Shown here in pieces: positions 56,563 to 64,000 of a stretch of 64,000 nucleotides of DNA. The position numbers and the translations under genes were made by a program. Every line of letters starts with the position of its first letter. Position 1 is the stretch's first letter. The DNA lies in IMG/VR virus record IMGVR_UViG_3300034117_002447, positions 124,001 to 188,000 of that record; one strand, 5' to 3'. This stretch comes from a virus. The notes beneath the pieces were generated by a model that saw nothing but the letters and a program-made list of their open reading frames with translations, had not been told where the DNA came from and did no database searches.

Positions 56563-57276
56563 TTAAAAGTGTTTGGGATTATTTGCTTTCCATTTCTCGT
56601 ATCGATCCGTGATCTGTATTAAAATCTTATTTCGGACAATATCCTCATCTCTAAATTGGTGAATAGCCAATCCATTAATCCCATTTAATAGAGAAATAAA
56701 CTCCGGTAAAGCTACTTTACTCTTTGCGATGTCATATTGGCTAACATCGCCACAAATTAATACTTTTGAATCTTTACCCATTCGAGTAATGAAAAGCATA
56801 AGTTGTTTGAAATCAGCATTTTGTGCCTCATCCAATATCATTAAACAATTATCGAAGGTTGCTCCTCTCATATAGGCAAGAGGTCTAAATTCAATAACTC
56901 CCATGGCTTCAAGCCATCCCACATTATTCGGATCATTTAGTAATTTTACCAAATTTGATCGATAACTTTCCATAAATGGATCAATTTTATCCTTTATTTC
57001 GCCAGGTAAAAACCCAAGCTTCTCGCCGGACTCTTGAATCGGTTTTGAAAGAATAATCTTTTTAATTTTTCCGCCCATGTAAAGCTTTAGTGCGGCTAGG
57101 CAAGCAGTAAACGTTTTACTGGTACCAGCTGGGCCGTAGCAAAACGTAATGTCATTCGAAATAATCTTGTCTAGATACTCTCCTTGCGAATTTTTTAAAC
57201 TGATTTGACGTAAGTCTTTTTCATTTAACTCAATTTTTGTTATTTGCGGTTTTTTCCTAACTTGTCTTTCTGCCAT
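56563..57276 (-). CDS. phoH: PhoH-like ATPase, 237 aa
   Basis: P-loop GPAGTSKT (48-55), Walker B MILDEAQNA (about 147-154) and CGDVSQYD sensor, the complete PhoH domain. PhoH is frequent in marine and other large phages and may be an RNA helicase/nuclease partner. The start at 57276 (MAERQVRKKP) is preferred; the longer frame overlaps the upstream gene. Confidence 0.93.
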   Translation of the reverse strand: MAERQVRKKPQITKIELNEKDLRQISLKNSQGEYLDKIISNDITFCYGPAGTSKTFTACLAALKLYMGGKIKKIILSKPIQESGEKLGFLPGEIKDKIDPFMESYRSNLVKLLNDPNNVGWLEAMGVIEFRPLAYMRGATFDNCLMILDEAQNADFKQLMLFITRMGKDSKVLICGDVSQYDIAKSKVALPEFISLLNGINGLAIHQFRDEDIVRNKILIQITDRYEKWKANNPKHF

Positions 57277-57568
57277 TTGATTTTGTTTTTTTATTTGGAG
57301 ACTGAATCTTGGCCAATAGAGTTTGACACTTTGAGCAAGACTCGTAGTCTTCAATCTGTTTGTAAAAATTTAGTGCTTTAGTTAAGCAGTCTGGCCAATC
57401 TTTTTCTTGGGCAATTACATCGACCTTTTCGTCGATGATAGTTAACTCTCGAATAAAGATTTTAGGTAGTTTACTTTCGTGAGCTTCTTGAATATGAGAA
57501 ACTACTATATCGAATATTTGTTTCTTGTTTCCTTCGTAATCGAAGTTGATTAGCATGTCGTATCTCAT
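57257..57568 (-). CDS. Hypothetical protein, 103 aa
   Basis: Starts MRYDMLINFDYEGNKKQIF. Alpha/beta with a CSKC pair and a Lys-rich tail. The ATG overlaps the terminase stop and the C-terminus overlaps phoH by 20 nt. No family is recognised. Confidence 0.65.
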   Translation of the reverse strand: MRYDMLINFDYEGNKKQIFDIVVSHIQEAHESKLPKIFIRELTIIDEKVDVIAQEKDWPDCLTKALNFYKQIEDYESCSKCQTLLAKIQSPNKKTKSNGRKTS

Positions 57569-59523
57569 CCGCCATTATTGTTATTTCCGTAAAACTGAGA
57601 GAGTAAATTACGGTATTGGTCAACCGTATTTTCATCAAACCGTTTAGTTGCTCCAGGTTTTTTTATTGCTGGAGTTGCATTTAATTCTCTAAGAGCCCCA
57701 TAATCATATCCGTTTGAGGAACTAATATAGGTTTCTCCAAGAAAATCGGCGTACACTTTTTCCAAGTAGTCTTTAGGTAATCTGTCAAGTTCTTCATTAA
57801 CGAGTTCCCAGAAATTCGGAGATTCAAAGAATGCTGCAGTTGAAACGCATGTCATTGCCAAGTCGTCATTGCCGTTTTGGCTTCTATATGTTCCATTTGA
57901 AGATTTTCCAAATGCACCAAGTTCATGAACTGTTTTAAATTCGTTAGGAAGAATTTTATTAACTGCGGCTAGGTACTTGAAACGTTCGCAATATTTTGAT
58001 TTATTCGTCTCAGTCATCTTTAAACCGGGTTTCCAGTTAGTTGAAGAGATTGTATGTTTTGAATGTATTAATTGGCCGGGCCAAAAAAGTTCGTTCTGCT
58101 GTATTTTGTCCATTACATAATCCCCTTTATGGTCTAACTCAATTAAGAGTCTGACTTTTTCAGGATTAAACAAGGAGTACGTTAAGTATTCCAGAACATT
58201 AGTGAATTCATTAATATCCTTTTTATTTGATCTGAACGAGGCTACTTGAACCAGTCCAAAAAAGTCGCCTTCATTTTTAATAAAGTCCTTAACTTGGTCA
58301 AGCATTCGATACGGTAGAGCAGTCAATTTAAAAATATTAATAACTGAGTAATCACGACCTACGCCAGACGCGGTATCGACTGAGAATATGTACATATTAC
58401 CGTCATTGCGGATATCATCAGGGGTTAACTTGCTAAAGTTAGGATGAACTGAGAAGCCATCTAATAGATTCATATTGTCTGGAGCTTGCGCCCATTCTGG
58501 GGTGACGTATGTCGTCCTGAACGTAAATATCTTTCTAAGATCCTTGGAAGGCAGTAATAGTTTATCCGAAGAGAAGAATTGCAGCCCGTATTCCTGATTA
58601 AAATCTTCTTCTGATCCTAGGTTGGCAATAGTCATCTGCTTCCATGCGTCGTCTCTGCCTGGAACTTGCCACCAGTCAACTCGTAGCGGAACGTAAGTAT
58701 TATCCCCATTCAGTGCATCCATGTAGATTTCGTAGAAACGGTTCATTCCATTCGGAGTGGATGTTATAATAATCTTGGAATTTGAGGAGGCTGAGATCGT
58801 CGGATAGATTGCTCGATAGAAGAAGTCCAAGTAAGATGGATTAATATGGGCGAACTCATCAATGTACAGTACGTGAATTGTAAAACCAATACCTGTATTT
58901 TTCGTAGTTGTTCTACCGATCAAACGACAGCCGTTGTCGAACTTAAGTGACATTACGTTATTTGAAATACATCCAGGTTTTAGAAAGAACGGTAAGTTTT
59001 CAAGTACCGATTTAATTTTATCTAATACCTCTTTAGTAGTTGATGCAATATTCGCTACAGCTAATACGTTTTTATCAGTATGAAAAATTAGGTACCATGC
59101 AATAAATACACCCGACATTACAGTCTTACCGATCTGGCGACTTGCCATTAGGCAGTTAAAGCGATTATTCTTAAATGATTTAATAATCTCTTCCTGATAA
59201 TCCCTTAGTGTAATTTGTTGAATTCCGTCTTCCGTCATTACTTGGGCGTATTTGGAAGCGAAATAAACTGGATCAGCTTTACACTTCTTTAATTCCTCAA
59301 GCTCTTCGGGTGTGTATTCAAAAACAATATTAGCTTTTTTCCAAACTGGATCATTGTCCTTAAAAGGAGAGTTTCGGATTGTCTTAATATCAATTACCCC
59401 ATTTTCAAAATCATCGAGTAATTGTTGTATCTTAACGGTTGTCCAAATTGCGCTATTCTCTTGATCGAGATTGGACAATTTCATTTGGGTTCTACCGCCG
59501 CTGTTTGCTATAAAATCTTTCAT
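57565..59523 (-). CDS. terL: Terminase large subunit, 652 aa
   Basis: Packaging motor. ATPase: Walker A SRQIGKT (128-134) and Walker B LYIDEFAHI (220-228). C-terminal RNase H-like nuclease starts FSVDTASGVGRDYSVI (about 380), with later acidic residues in LLIELDHKGDY and GNDDLAM. The T4 gp17-like size and order support headful packaging by a myovirus. It overlaps the upstream gene by 4 nt. Confidence 0.96.
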   Translation of the reverse strand: MKDFIANSGGRTQMKLSNLDQENSAIWTTVKIQQLLDDFENGVIDIKTIRNSPFKDNDPVWKKANIVFEYTPEELEELKKCKADPVYFASKYAQVMTEDGIQQITLRDYQEEIIKSFKNNRFNCLMASRQIGKTVMSGVFIAWYLIFHTDKNVLAVANIASTTKEVLDKIKSVLENLPFFLKPGCISNNVMSLKFDNGCRLIGRTTTKNTGIGFTIHVLYIDEFAHINPSYLDFFYRAIYPTISASSNSKIIITSTPNGMNRFYEIYMDALNGDNTYVPLRVDWWQVPGRDDAWKQMTIANLGSEEDFNQEYGLQFFSSDKLLLPSKDLRKIFTFRTTYVTPEWAQAPDNMNLLDGFSVHPNFSKLTPDDIRNDGNMYIFSVDTASGVGRDYSVINIFKLTALPYRMLDQVKDFIKNEGDFFGLVQVASFRSNKKDINEFTNVLEYLTYSLFNPEKVRLLIELDHKGDYVMDKIQQNELFWPGQLIHSKHTISSTNWKPGLKMTETNKSKYCERFKYLAAVNKILPNEFKTVHELGAFGKSSNGTYRSQNGNDDLAMTCVSTAAFFESPNFWELVNEELDRLPKDYLEKVYADFLGETYISSSNGYDYGALRELNATPAIKKPGATKRFDENTVDQYRNLLSQFYGNNNNGG

Positions 59524-60263
59524 ATTAACGAATTGACGTCTCCAGAAAAGTCTTCACCATCTTCTTCCTCGATGATTACGTTAGATAATCCTCTTTCCAG
59601 CATGACTTCTGTTTTTTTCGATGGATGAGTTAGGTGTCGAGAATCTGAATCGTCATCTTCTATCTCAATTGCGTCAATTTCTTTAATTAAATTTTTTGTA
59701 CCTGCGGTTATGTAATAGTCAGATGTGCTGGTAGGAAGGGCTCGACTGGTAGTTCCACCGCCGGATTCTCTCTGTTCAACATCTTGATTTACTTTCTTAT
59801 ACGTATCCTCTAGGAATAGCATGTAATTTGCTTGAGTTTTTACAACTGAGGTTAACTTGTCCTGTAATTGCCCAAACACCTCAAACAGTCTAGGGTGAGT
59901 GTTTCCTTGATTAATTTCTTCAGCAATTTTTTCAATTGCCATTCTGATAGTTTTTAACTGAAAGAAGATATTTTGAATACTTGAATTGTCTAGGATCTGT
60001 TTCTGCTTTACGTATTCATGTTTCTCAAGTACGCCAAGATCGACGTAGAACTTAAGCATTGAATTTGTGATATTCTTTGCCTGCTTTTCAAATTCAGAAT
60101 TCATTTCAATAAAGTCTAATGGAGGAGCTGCTGCGATTTCCGCAAGCTGATCGTCTATATTATCTTCATCGTGATTTGGTCCACCTGAATAGGTGCTCAA
60201 TAGAGACTCAAGCTCTCCCTTGATTTGAGCCTTCTTTTCTTTGGAGAATACTGGTCCAGCCAT
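59520..60263 (-). CDS. Putative small terminase or packaging protein, 247 aa
   Basis: Starts MAGPVFSKEKKAQIKGELE. Helical and coiled-coil through residue 165, then an acidic linker rich in Asp/Ser. Position directly upstream of the large subunit, with a 4-nt overlap, matches the gp16-gp17 order of T4. The family itself is not recognisable by eye, so the call rests on context and helical character. Confidence 0.55.
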   Translation of the reverse strand: MAGPVFSKEKKAQIKGELESLLSTYSGGPNHDEDNIDDQLAEIAAAPPLDFIEMNSEFEKQAKNITNSMLKFYVDLGVLEKHEYVKQKQILDNSSIQNIFFQLKTIRMAIEKIAEEINQGNTHPRLFEVFGQLQDKLTSVVKTQANYMLFLEDTYKKVNQDVEQRESGGGTTSRALPTSTSDYYITAGTKNLIKEIDAIEIEDDDSDSRHLTHPSKKTEVMLERGLSNVIIEEEDGEDFSGDVNSLI

Positions 60264-60266
60264 ACA

Positions 60267-60512
60267 TTAGTTTAGTCGATTTTCATTCTTATCTAGCGCT
60301 GGATTAGCGAAGATCTTGATTTGCTTAACTGCCTCAATATGCTCATACATATAAGCTTCTAAATAGGCAATGAACTCATCTAAGACTGGATTTGCTCCAA
60401 ACATTTGATTCGAAAGGACTCGCTTCATTAGGGCATCTTTGTATTTGTAACCTAGATGAAGACGTTGGTCTTTTCTATTATACACTGTTTGGTATAGAGA
60501 GTTTCTTATCAT
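60267..60512 (-). CDS. Small helical protein, 81 aa
   Basis: Starts MIRNSLYQTVYNRKDQRLH. Located between the gp6-like wedge and the terminase operon with 3-4-nt spacing. Probably a baseplate or neck protein by context; no family recognised. Confidence 0.6.
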   Translation of the reverse strand: MIRNSLYQTVYNRKDQRLHLGYKYKDALMKRVLSNQMFGANPVLDEFIAYLEAYMYEHIEAVKQIKIFANPALDKNENRLN

Positions 60513-62203
60513 AGTATGCCAGTATTTTTACGAACTACTTGTGCTTTAATTTGAATATTTAATGCACCTAATCCAGTATCGGAAAGGCCTTCAGCGTATG
60601 AGTTTCCTTGGCTGTCTTTCCAACCTCCTCGTAATACTGGGAATTCGTCTAGCCCAATAACAATATCGTTAAAGTCGTCAAGTCCAATAATCGAAGTAGA
60701 AGACGGGTTGGTTATTTTATCAAGCTCGTTAAGTTCACTTACGACATTAACGTTAACTGAGTCAACTCCATTAATTGCTTCAATTACTGAAATAAGATCA
60801 CTCTTTGGTACACGGTCATGTCTTTTTAATTTAATAAAGTAGTTACCGATGGCGTCCGCTATATCAGACTTAACAATGTCAGTAGAAACATCGTCAAACA
60901 TAATGATACTTACGTTTAGTGCGTACCTACTTATCTTAGGATCAAGTATTTTTAGATCAGACGAAATCATTTTTGTACCTGATTTTTCAATGTACTTCAT
61001 TAACTCATTTTTCTGGAATGTTGTTAACTTAAAGTTACTTAACGGTAAGTTAAAGTAGTCAGTTCCATTATTAAACATTTGAGATACGTCTGGCACTAGG
61101 AATAAGTTAATCATTCTGGAATCTAGAATATTACCGTTTGCGTCCTGATCAAGGAATACTTTTATGGTTGAGAACATTTGCATCTTCTGCAAAAGAACTT
61201 CATAGTTATCAATATTTACTAGGGCAAAATTCTTTGAGGCTTTTGGCGCAATTAGTCTAGTTAAGTTAGGATCCTCCGGGTCAACTCCAAAATTTGGAGG
61301 ACTTACTGTTACGATTGAAAAATAGTCATTCATTAAGATTTCTTCCCCAATTGGAGAGAATCCAGTATCAGTAAAAGTAAATTGTACTTGTCTTGGGTCG
61401 TCTACTTTTACGTTTCCGAAAGCGCCGTCCGTATTTAAGTATTCAACGACGATAGTTGATCCAGTATTAGGAATCTTTCCAAATGAGCCGTTTCCAAAAT
61501 AGATGTCTAATCCATTTGTAATACCGGTTTTAGCAAGAAAGCATTTTCCGCCTCTTGGCATATCCAAAAGAGACTCGTATTTTTGCCATTTTTCACCATT
61601 TATATAAACGTTTACCATGAAATTATCTAGGTAAAAATTGTTAGGAGCTCCCATTTGATAACTCTCAAAAGGAATTCCCTTTGCCGTAAATGTTTGTGAT
61701 TCGATTTGACCTTGTCTAATACTAAAAATAGCAGGAGTTTCTGTTCCAGTCAAGGCAAGTCTAACCTCTTCTTGCGTTAACTCAATTGCGTAAGTTAAGC
61801 CGTTATTTGCACAGGTGATTCTAAATAAATTATTGATTACGACCTTTGAGGCAGTAGGCTTTATTCCAGTTTTTCTGATTACTCTAATTTGACCAGTTGC
61901 ACCGACTGCTCTGCTTGGATTGTGTCCAGCTAGGGTAGCTAGTGAATAGATTGATGAAACTCTACTTGCCTCATTGATATTTAGCTCTGTGATTGAATCT
62001 TCAATGTAATAAAAGATAAGTTGACTCAAGTTCTCAACTACGATCAATAACTGACCGAATGGAGAAGCCGCGGTGAATACTGAGCGACTCTGTTTAAAAG
62101 TAGTTTGTAAGAACTGGATACTCTCACTAAGAATATCGCGAACTCGTATGCGAAGACTGGTGAACAGCCTGAGGTTTGTATTTTGATTAGTAAGACCTGC
62201 CAT
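60509..62203 (-). CDS. Baseplate wedge protein (gp6 / baseplate-J-like), 564 aa
   Basis: An N-terminal helical part (RDILSESIQFLQTTFKQS, SPFGQLLIVVENLSQLIFYY) is followed by a beta-rich centre with GLDIYFGNGSFGKIPNTGS. A C-terminal domain follows (DVSTDIVKSDIADAIGNYF, VIEAINGVDSVNVNVV), the layout of T4 gp6 and baseplate assembly protein J. Part of a contractile tail. First gene of the leftward operon behind a late motif. Confidence 0.85.
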   Translation of the reverse strand: MAGLTNQNTNLRLFTSLRIRVRDILSESIQFLQTTFKQSRSVFTAASPFGQLLIVVENLSQLIFYYIEDSITELNINEASRVSSIYSLATLAGHNPSRAVGATGQIRVIRKTGIKPTASKVVINNLFRITCANNGLTYAIELTQEEVRLALTGTETPAIFSIRQGQIESQTFTAKGIPFESYQMGAPNNFYLDNFMVNVYINGEKWQKYESLLDMPRGGKCFLAKTGITNGLDIYFGNGSFGKIPNTGSTIVVEYLNTDGAFGNVKVDDPRQVQFTFTDTGFSPIGEEILMNDYFSIVTVSPPNFGVDPEDPNLTRLIAPKASKNFALVNIDNYEVLLQKMQMFSTIKVFLDQDANGNILDSRMINLFLVPDVSQMFNNGTDYFNLPLSNFKLTTFQKNELMKYIEKSGTKMISSDLKILDPKISRYALNVSIIMFDDVSTDIVKSDIADAIGNYFIKLKRHDRVPKSDLISVIEAINGVDSVNVNVVSELNELDKITNPSSTSIIGLDDFNDIVIGLDEFPVLRGGWKDSQGNSYAEGLSDTGLGALNIQIKAQVVRKNTGIL

Positions 62204-62225
62204 TTAAAGTGTGACTTCTTTTAGG

Positions 62226-62234
62226 TTATTTATC
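62226..62234 (-). promoter_or_regulatory. Late promoter motif
   Basis: Minus-strand TGATAAATAACC, 22 nt before the ATG at 62203. Divergent from the tmRNA motif. Confidence 0.55.
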
Positions 62235-62268
62235 AGTTGAGTAAAACGTTTATGAAGGGAAGCCTTTT

Positions 62269-62277
62269 GATAAATAA
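62269..62277 (+). promoter_or_regulatory. Late promoter motif for tmRNA
   Basis: GATAAATAA, 22 nt before the tmRNA 5' end. A TATAATAAC element at 62284-62292 lies between and could be an alternative -10 box. Confidence 0.5.
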
Positions 62278-62299
62278 AGGAGTATAATAACATTATTAT

Positions 62300-62666
62300 G
62301 GGGATGACCGGATTTGACAGGAATTATCGGTTACACCTGCACGCCGAGGAAGATGCTAAGACTCGTTAAAATGTATTAAAACTATAAGTGGCAACACTAA
62401 TTTCTGGAGTCTAGTTAACGAAAGCGTTAACGCTCCTGTTACTGAAGAGCTTTTAGCTGCATAAGTGACCAAGCGGCAACTGCTTGACTAACCCAAAGTT
62501 GCAAAACCAGCATGGCGTAACGGCCAAGTCGAACCGTTACCGACTTTAGCTTTAAGTCGTTAAAGAATAAGATATTTGGTCCAGTTAGAAAATGGGACTA
62601 AGCGTGTAAACGAAGGTCTAATTAGAGGTTTTTTGGACGAGGGTTCGAATCCCTCCATCTCCACCA
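62300..62666 (+). ncRNA. ssrA: Transfer-messenger RNA (tmRNA)
   Basis: The 5' end GGGGATGACCGGATTTGACA and the 3' end (T arm GAGGG-TTCGAAT-CCCTC, then CATCTCC-A-CCA) pair as the tRNA-like domain: GGGGATG with CATCTCC, 7 bp with one G-U. CCA is encoded. An open tag frame lies at 62390-62464, starting GNTNFWSLVNES and ending EELLAA before TAA, probably 24 residues. Ending in LAA is typical of proteolysis tags. It would rescue stalled ribosomes and recycle phage or host messages. A one-piece gene, 367 nt, followed by a terminator. Confidence 0.94.
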
Positions 62667-62672
62667 CTTCGT

Positions 62673-62702
62673 AAAAGCCAGTCTCTAGGGATTGGCTTTT
62701 TT
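62673..62702 (+). terminator. Rho-independent terminator of tmRNA
   Basis: Stem AAAAGCCA / TGGCTTTT followed by TTT. Confidence 0.8.
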
Positions 62703-62728
62703 GGTAATGGTAGAATTGAATAATGTCT

Positions 62729-62737
62729 GATAAATAA
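62729..62737 (+). promoter_or_regulatory. Late promoter motif
   Basis: TGATAAATAATTAG, 23 nt before the ATG at 62761. Confidence 0.55.
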
Positions 62738-62760
62738 TTAGAAATTCAGTTTTACAATAA

Positions 62761-64000
62761 ATGGCAAATGGAGTAAAGTATTCTACTGGCTCAACCCCAG
62801 CAGGTTGCCTTAGAAAGGGCAATATGTTACTCGCGGTCGGGCAGCAAGATTACGGGACGTCCTTTTATTCGGGAGTTAATCCACCGGCTGGCGGATACAC
62901 GATTTACGTTAATAAGGCAACTTCTGGTCCAAGCATACACTGCCCTCGAACTGATGCTGAACTGATTAGATTAACTAATCAAATCGCTGGAGCAAATTAC
63001 ACAACAACAAGTCAGTGCTTTAGCTATTTAGCCTCGCAATCGGATAAGATAATAGTCGATTTAGCGTATCCTGATATTGCGACCTCTGGTTTACTTTTAA
63101 AGTTAGACTCAAGTTTTACAGCGTCATATCCTAAAACTGGAACTACTTGGTATGACATAAGCGGAAATAGTTCAAATGGAGTAATTTATAATGGCCCAAT
63201 ATGGAATTCGAATGGGTATTTTGAATTTGATGGGATCGATGACTATGTTGATACAAATAAAACTTTTCAATTTACTAGAGACAGTCAATTTTCAGTTTGT
63301 GGATTTATAAACATTAGAGATCATAAATCTAGAGCAAGCGCTGCTGCTGGTATTATAGGAAAGGGCCATTGGTACTCTAATAGTTGGGATGTTTGGTTAA
63401 GTAACGATAATCGAATTTACTTTGAAACTAATGGAAATAGTAATCCAAATAACGTTCATTTCCTATATAGTGATCCGTTAACAATAGACCGCTGGTATTT
63501 CTTCACCGCTATATATGAAAATGGTAGGAAACTTCTCTATCTCAACCACTCTCAATATGAAAACTTTGATGGAGGAGTCGGTGATTTCACGAACAATAAT
63601 TCTGTATTAATTTCTAGGCGATATGATGACGTATATAGAAGCTTAATGGGATACGGGGCTAACTACTCAATATACGATAGGCAACTAGAGGAAACTGAAG
63701 TATTTCAAAACTATTACGGTGGAAATATTGCGCTAGACGGATTAGTCTTATCCGTAGATGGTGCAAATATTGTTTCTTATCCCGGAACCGGTTCTACTTG
63801 GTACGATATGACTCAAAGTGAGTACTCTGTTACTAATTGCAATATACAAAAGAGTAAAAATAACTACTATTCCTTATGGAGTAATGGAAATGACGCTGAT
63901 GTTGCATCTTCCCCAATTCTAAACAATGACTATCATTCGGTAGAACTTCTGCTAATGTTTAAAGGCTCAGCGACCTATCCAAACGGATACACTGGCAGTT
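62761..64000 (+). CDS. LamG-domain virion protein, N-terminal 413 residues (truncated by window)
   Basis: An open frame from MANGVKYSTGSTPAGCLRKG to the window edge. At about residue 110, GLLLKLDSSFTASYPKTG, TWYDISGNSSNGV and WNSNGYFEFDGIDDYV are the signature of concanavalin/LamG modules common in phage fibre proteins. A second module begins near 325 with GLVLSVDGANIVSYPGTG and TWYDMTQ. Likely a tail-fibre or capsid-surface protein that binds glycans. A late motif precedes it. The C-terminus is outside the window. Confidence 0.85.
   Translation, partial: MANGVKYSTGSTPAGCLRKGNMLLAVGQQDYGTSFYSGVNPPAGGYTIYVNKATSGPSIHCPRTDAELIRLTNQIAGANYTTTSQCFSYLASQSDKIIVDLAYPDIATSGLLLKLDSSFTASYPKTGTTWYDISGNSSNGVIYNGPIWNSNGYFEFDGIDDYVDTNKTFQFTRDSQFSVCGFINIRDHKSRASAAAGIIGKGHWYSNSWDVWLSNDNRIYFETNGNSNPNNVHFLYSDPLTIDRWYFFTAIYENGRKLLYLNHSQYENFDGGVGDFTNNNSVLISRRYDDVYRSLMGYGANYSIYDRQLEETEVFQNYYGGNIALDGLVLSVDGANIVSYPGTGSTWYDMTQSEYSVTNCNIQKSKNNYYSLWSNGNDADVASSPILNNDYHSVELLLMFKGSATYPNGYTGS

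Noticed and set aside
62300-62666. tmRNA as a prophage attachment site
   Set aside because: No duplicated tmRNA 3' end and no integrase in the window, and the gene sits inside a late phage region; a phage-owned gene is simpler.
1-64000. CRISPR array, insertion sequence or integrase
   Set aside because: No regularly spaced identical repeats of CRISPR type, and no transposase or integrase motifs were seen among the proteins.

Overview
The window is a segment of a large tailed-phage genome, most likely a T4-like myovirus infecting a member of the Bacteroidota. Phage markers are a large terminase with the gene just upstream of it, a gp6/baseplate-J-like wedge protein, a gp26-like baseplate hub protein, PhoH, LamG-type virion surface proteins, and many small closely packed genes. 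The host assignment is inference. It rests on promoters carrying the Bacteroidota -7 box (TATATTTG), on families typical of that phylum (DUF4494, DUF3127), on signal peptides ending in AQ, and on the near absence of Shine-Dalgarno sites.

Layout. (1) 1-6.6 kb: leftward early-type block of very small genes, two sigma-70 factors, a tRNA-like RNA, and about ten copies of a TATATTTG promoter, two of them fused to terminators. (2) 6.6-9.9 kb: a GC-richer divergent region with iteron-like repeats, small membrane proteins and a histone-tail/HTH protein. (3) 9.9-25.8 kb: accessory late region, largely rightward. It holds OmpA-like, metalloprotease and cell-wall-lytic proteins with a T4-type capsid-targeting N-terminus, two secreted CAP proteins, a patatin lipase, a secreted DRGH nuclease, DUF2589 proteins and an HDAC-like deacetylase. 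(4) 25.8-38.5 kb: mostly leftward metabolism and repair: ThyA, 2OG oxygenase, Fpg, UVDE, DEDD exonuclease, an SSB-like DUF3127 protein, guanylate kinase and ATP-dependent DNA ligase. (5) 38.5-62.2 kb: leftward late region: more capsid-targeted proteins (one a Nudix hydrolase), a glycosyltransferase-like protein, an MBD4-like glycosylase, an FkbM methyltransferase, structural and baseplate genes, an ECF-type sigma factor, PhoH and terminase. (6) 62.2-64 kb: a complete tmRNA gene and a truncated LamG protein, both rightward.

Three promoter-like motif classes can be read: TATATTTG (early block), TAGTATAATA (often hard against the start codon), and GATAAATAA, which closely resembles the T4 late promoter TATAAATA. 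The window also encodes three sigma factors. The late motif sits in front of structural genes, the tmRNA, and ten of the 14 genes whose products begin with a short peptide ending in a (L/V/I/T)-x-E|(S/N/A/G) site, as in T4 internal head proteins cut by the gp21 prohead protease. I read this as a set of enzymes and cell-wall-binding proteins packaged in the capsid and delivered with the DNA. It is the most interesting system in the window.

Several reading frames break at or near homopolymers (DUF6011-like gene near 2.26 kb, A9 run near 45.99 kb, UGA near 51.75 kb). These are either base-calling errors, real mutations or programmed frameshifts, and should be resolved before the proteins are interpreted.
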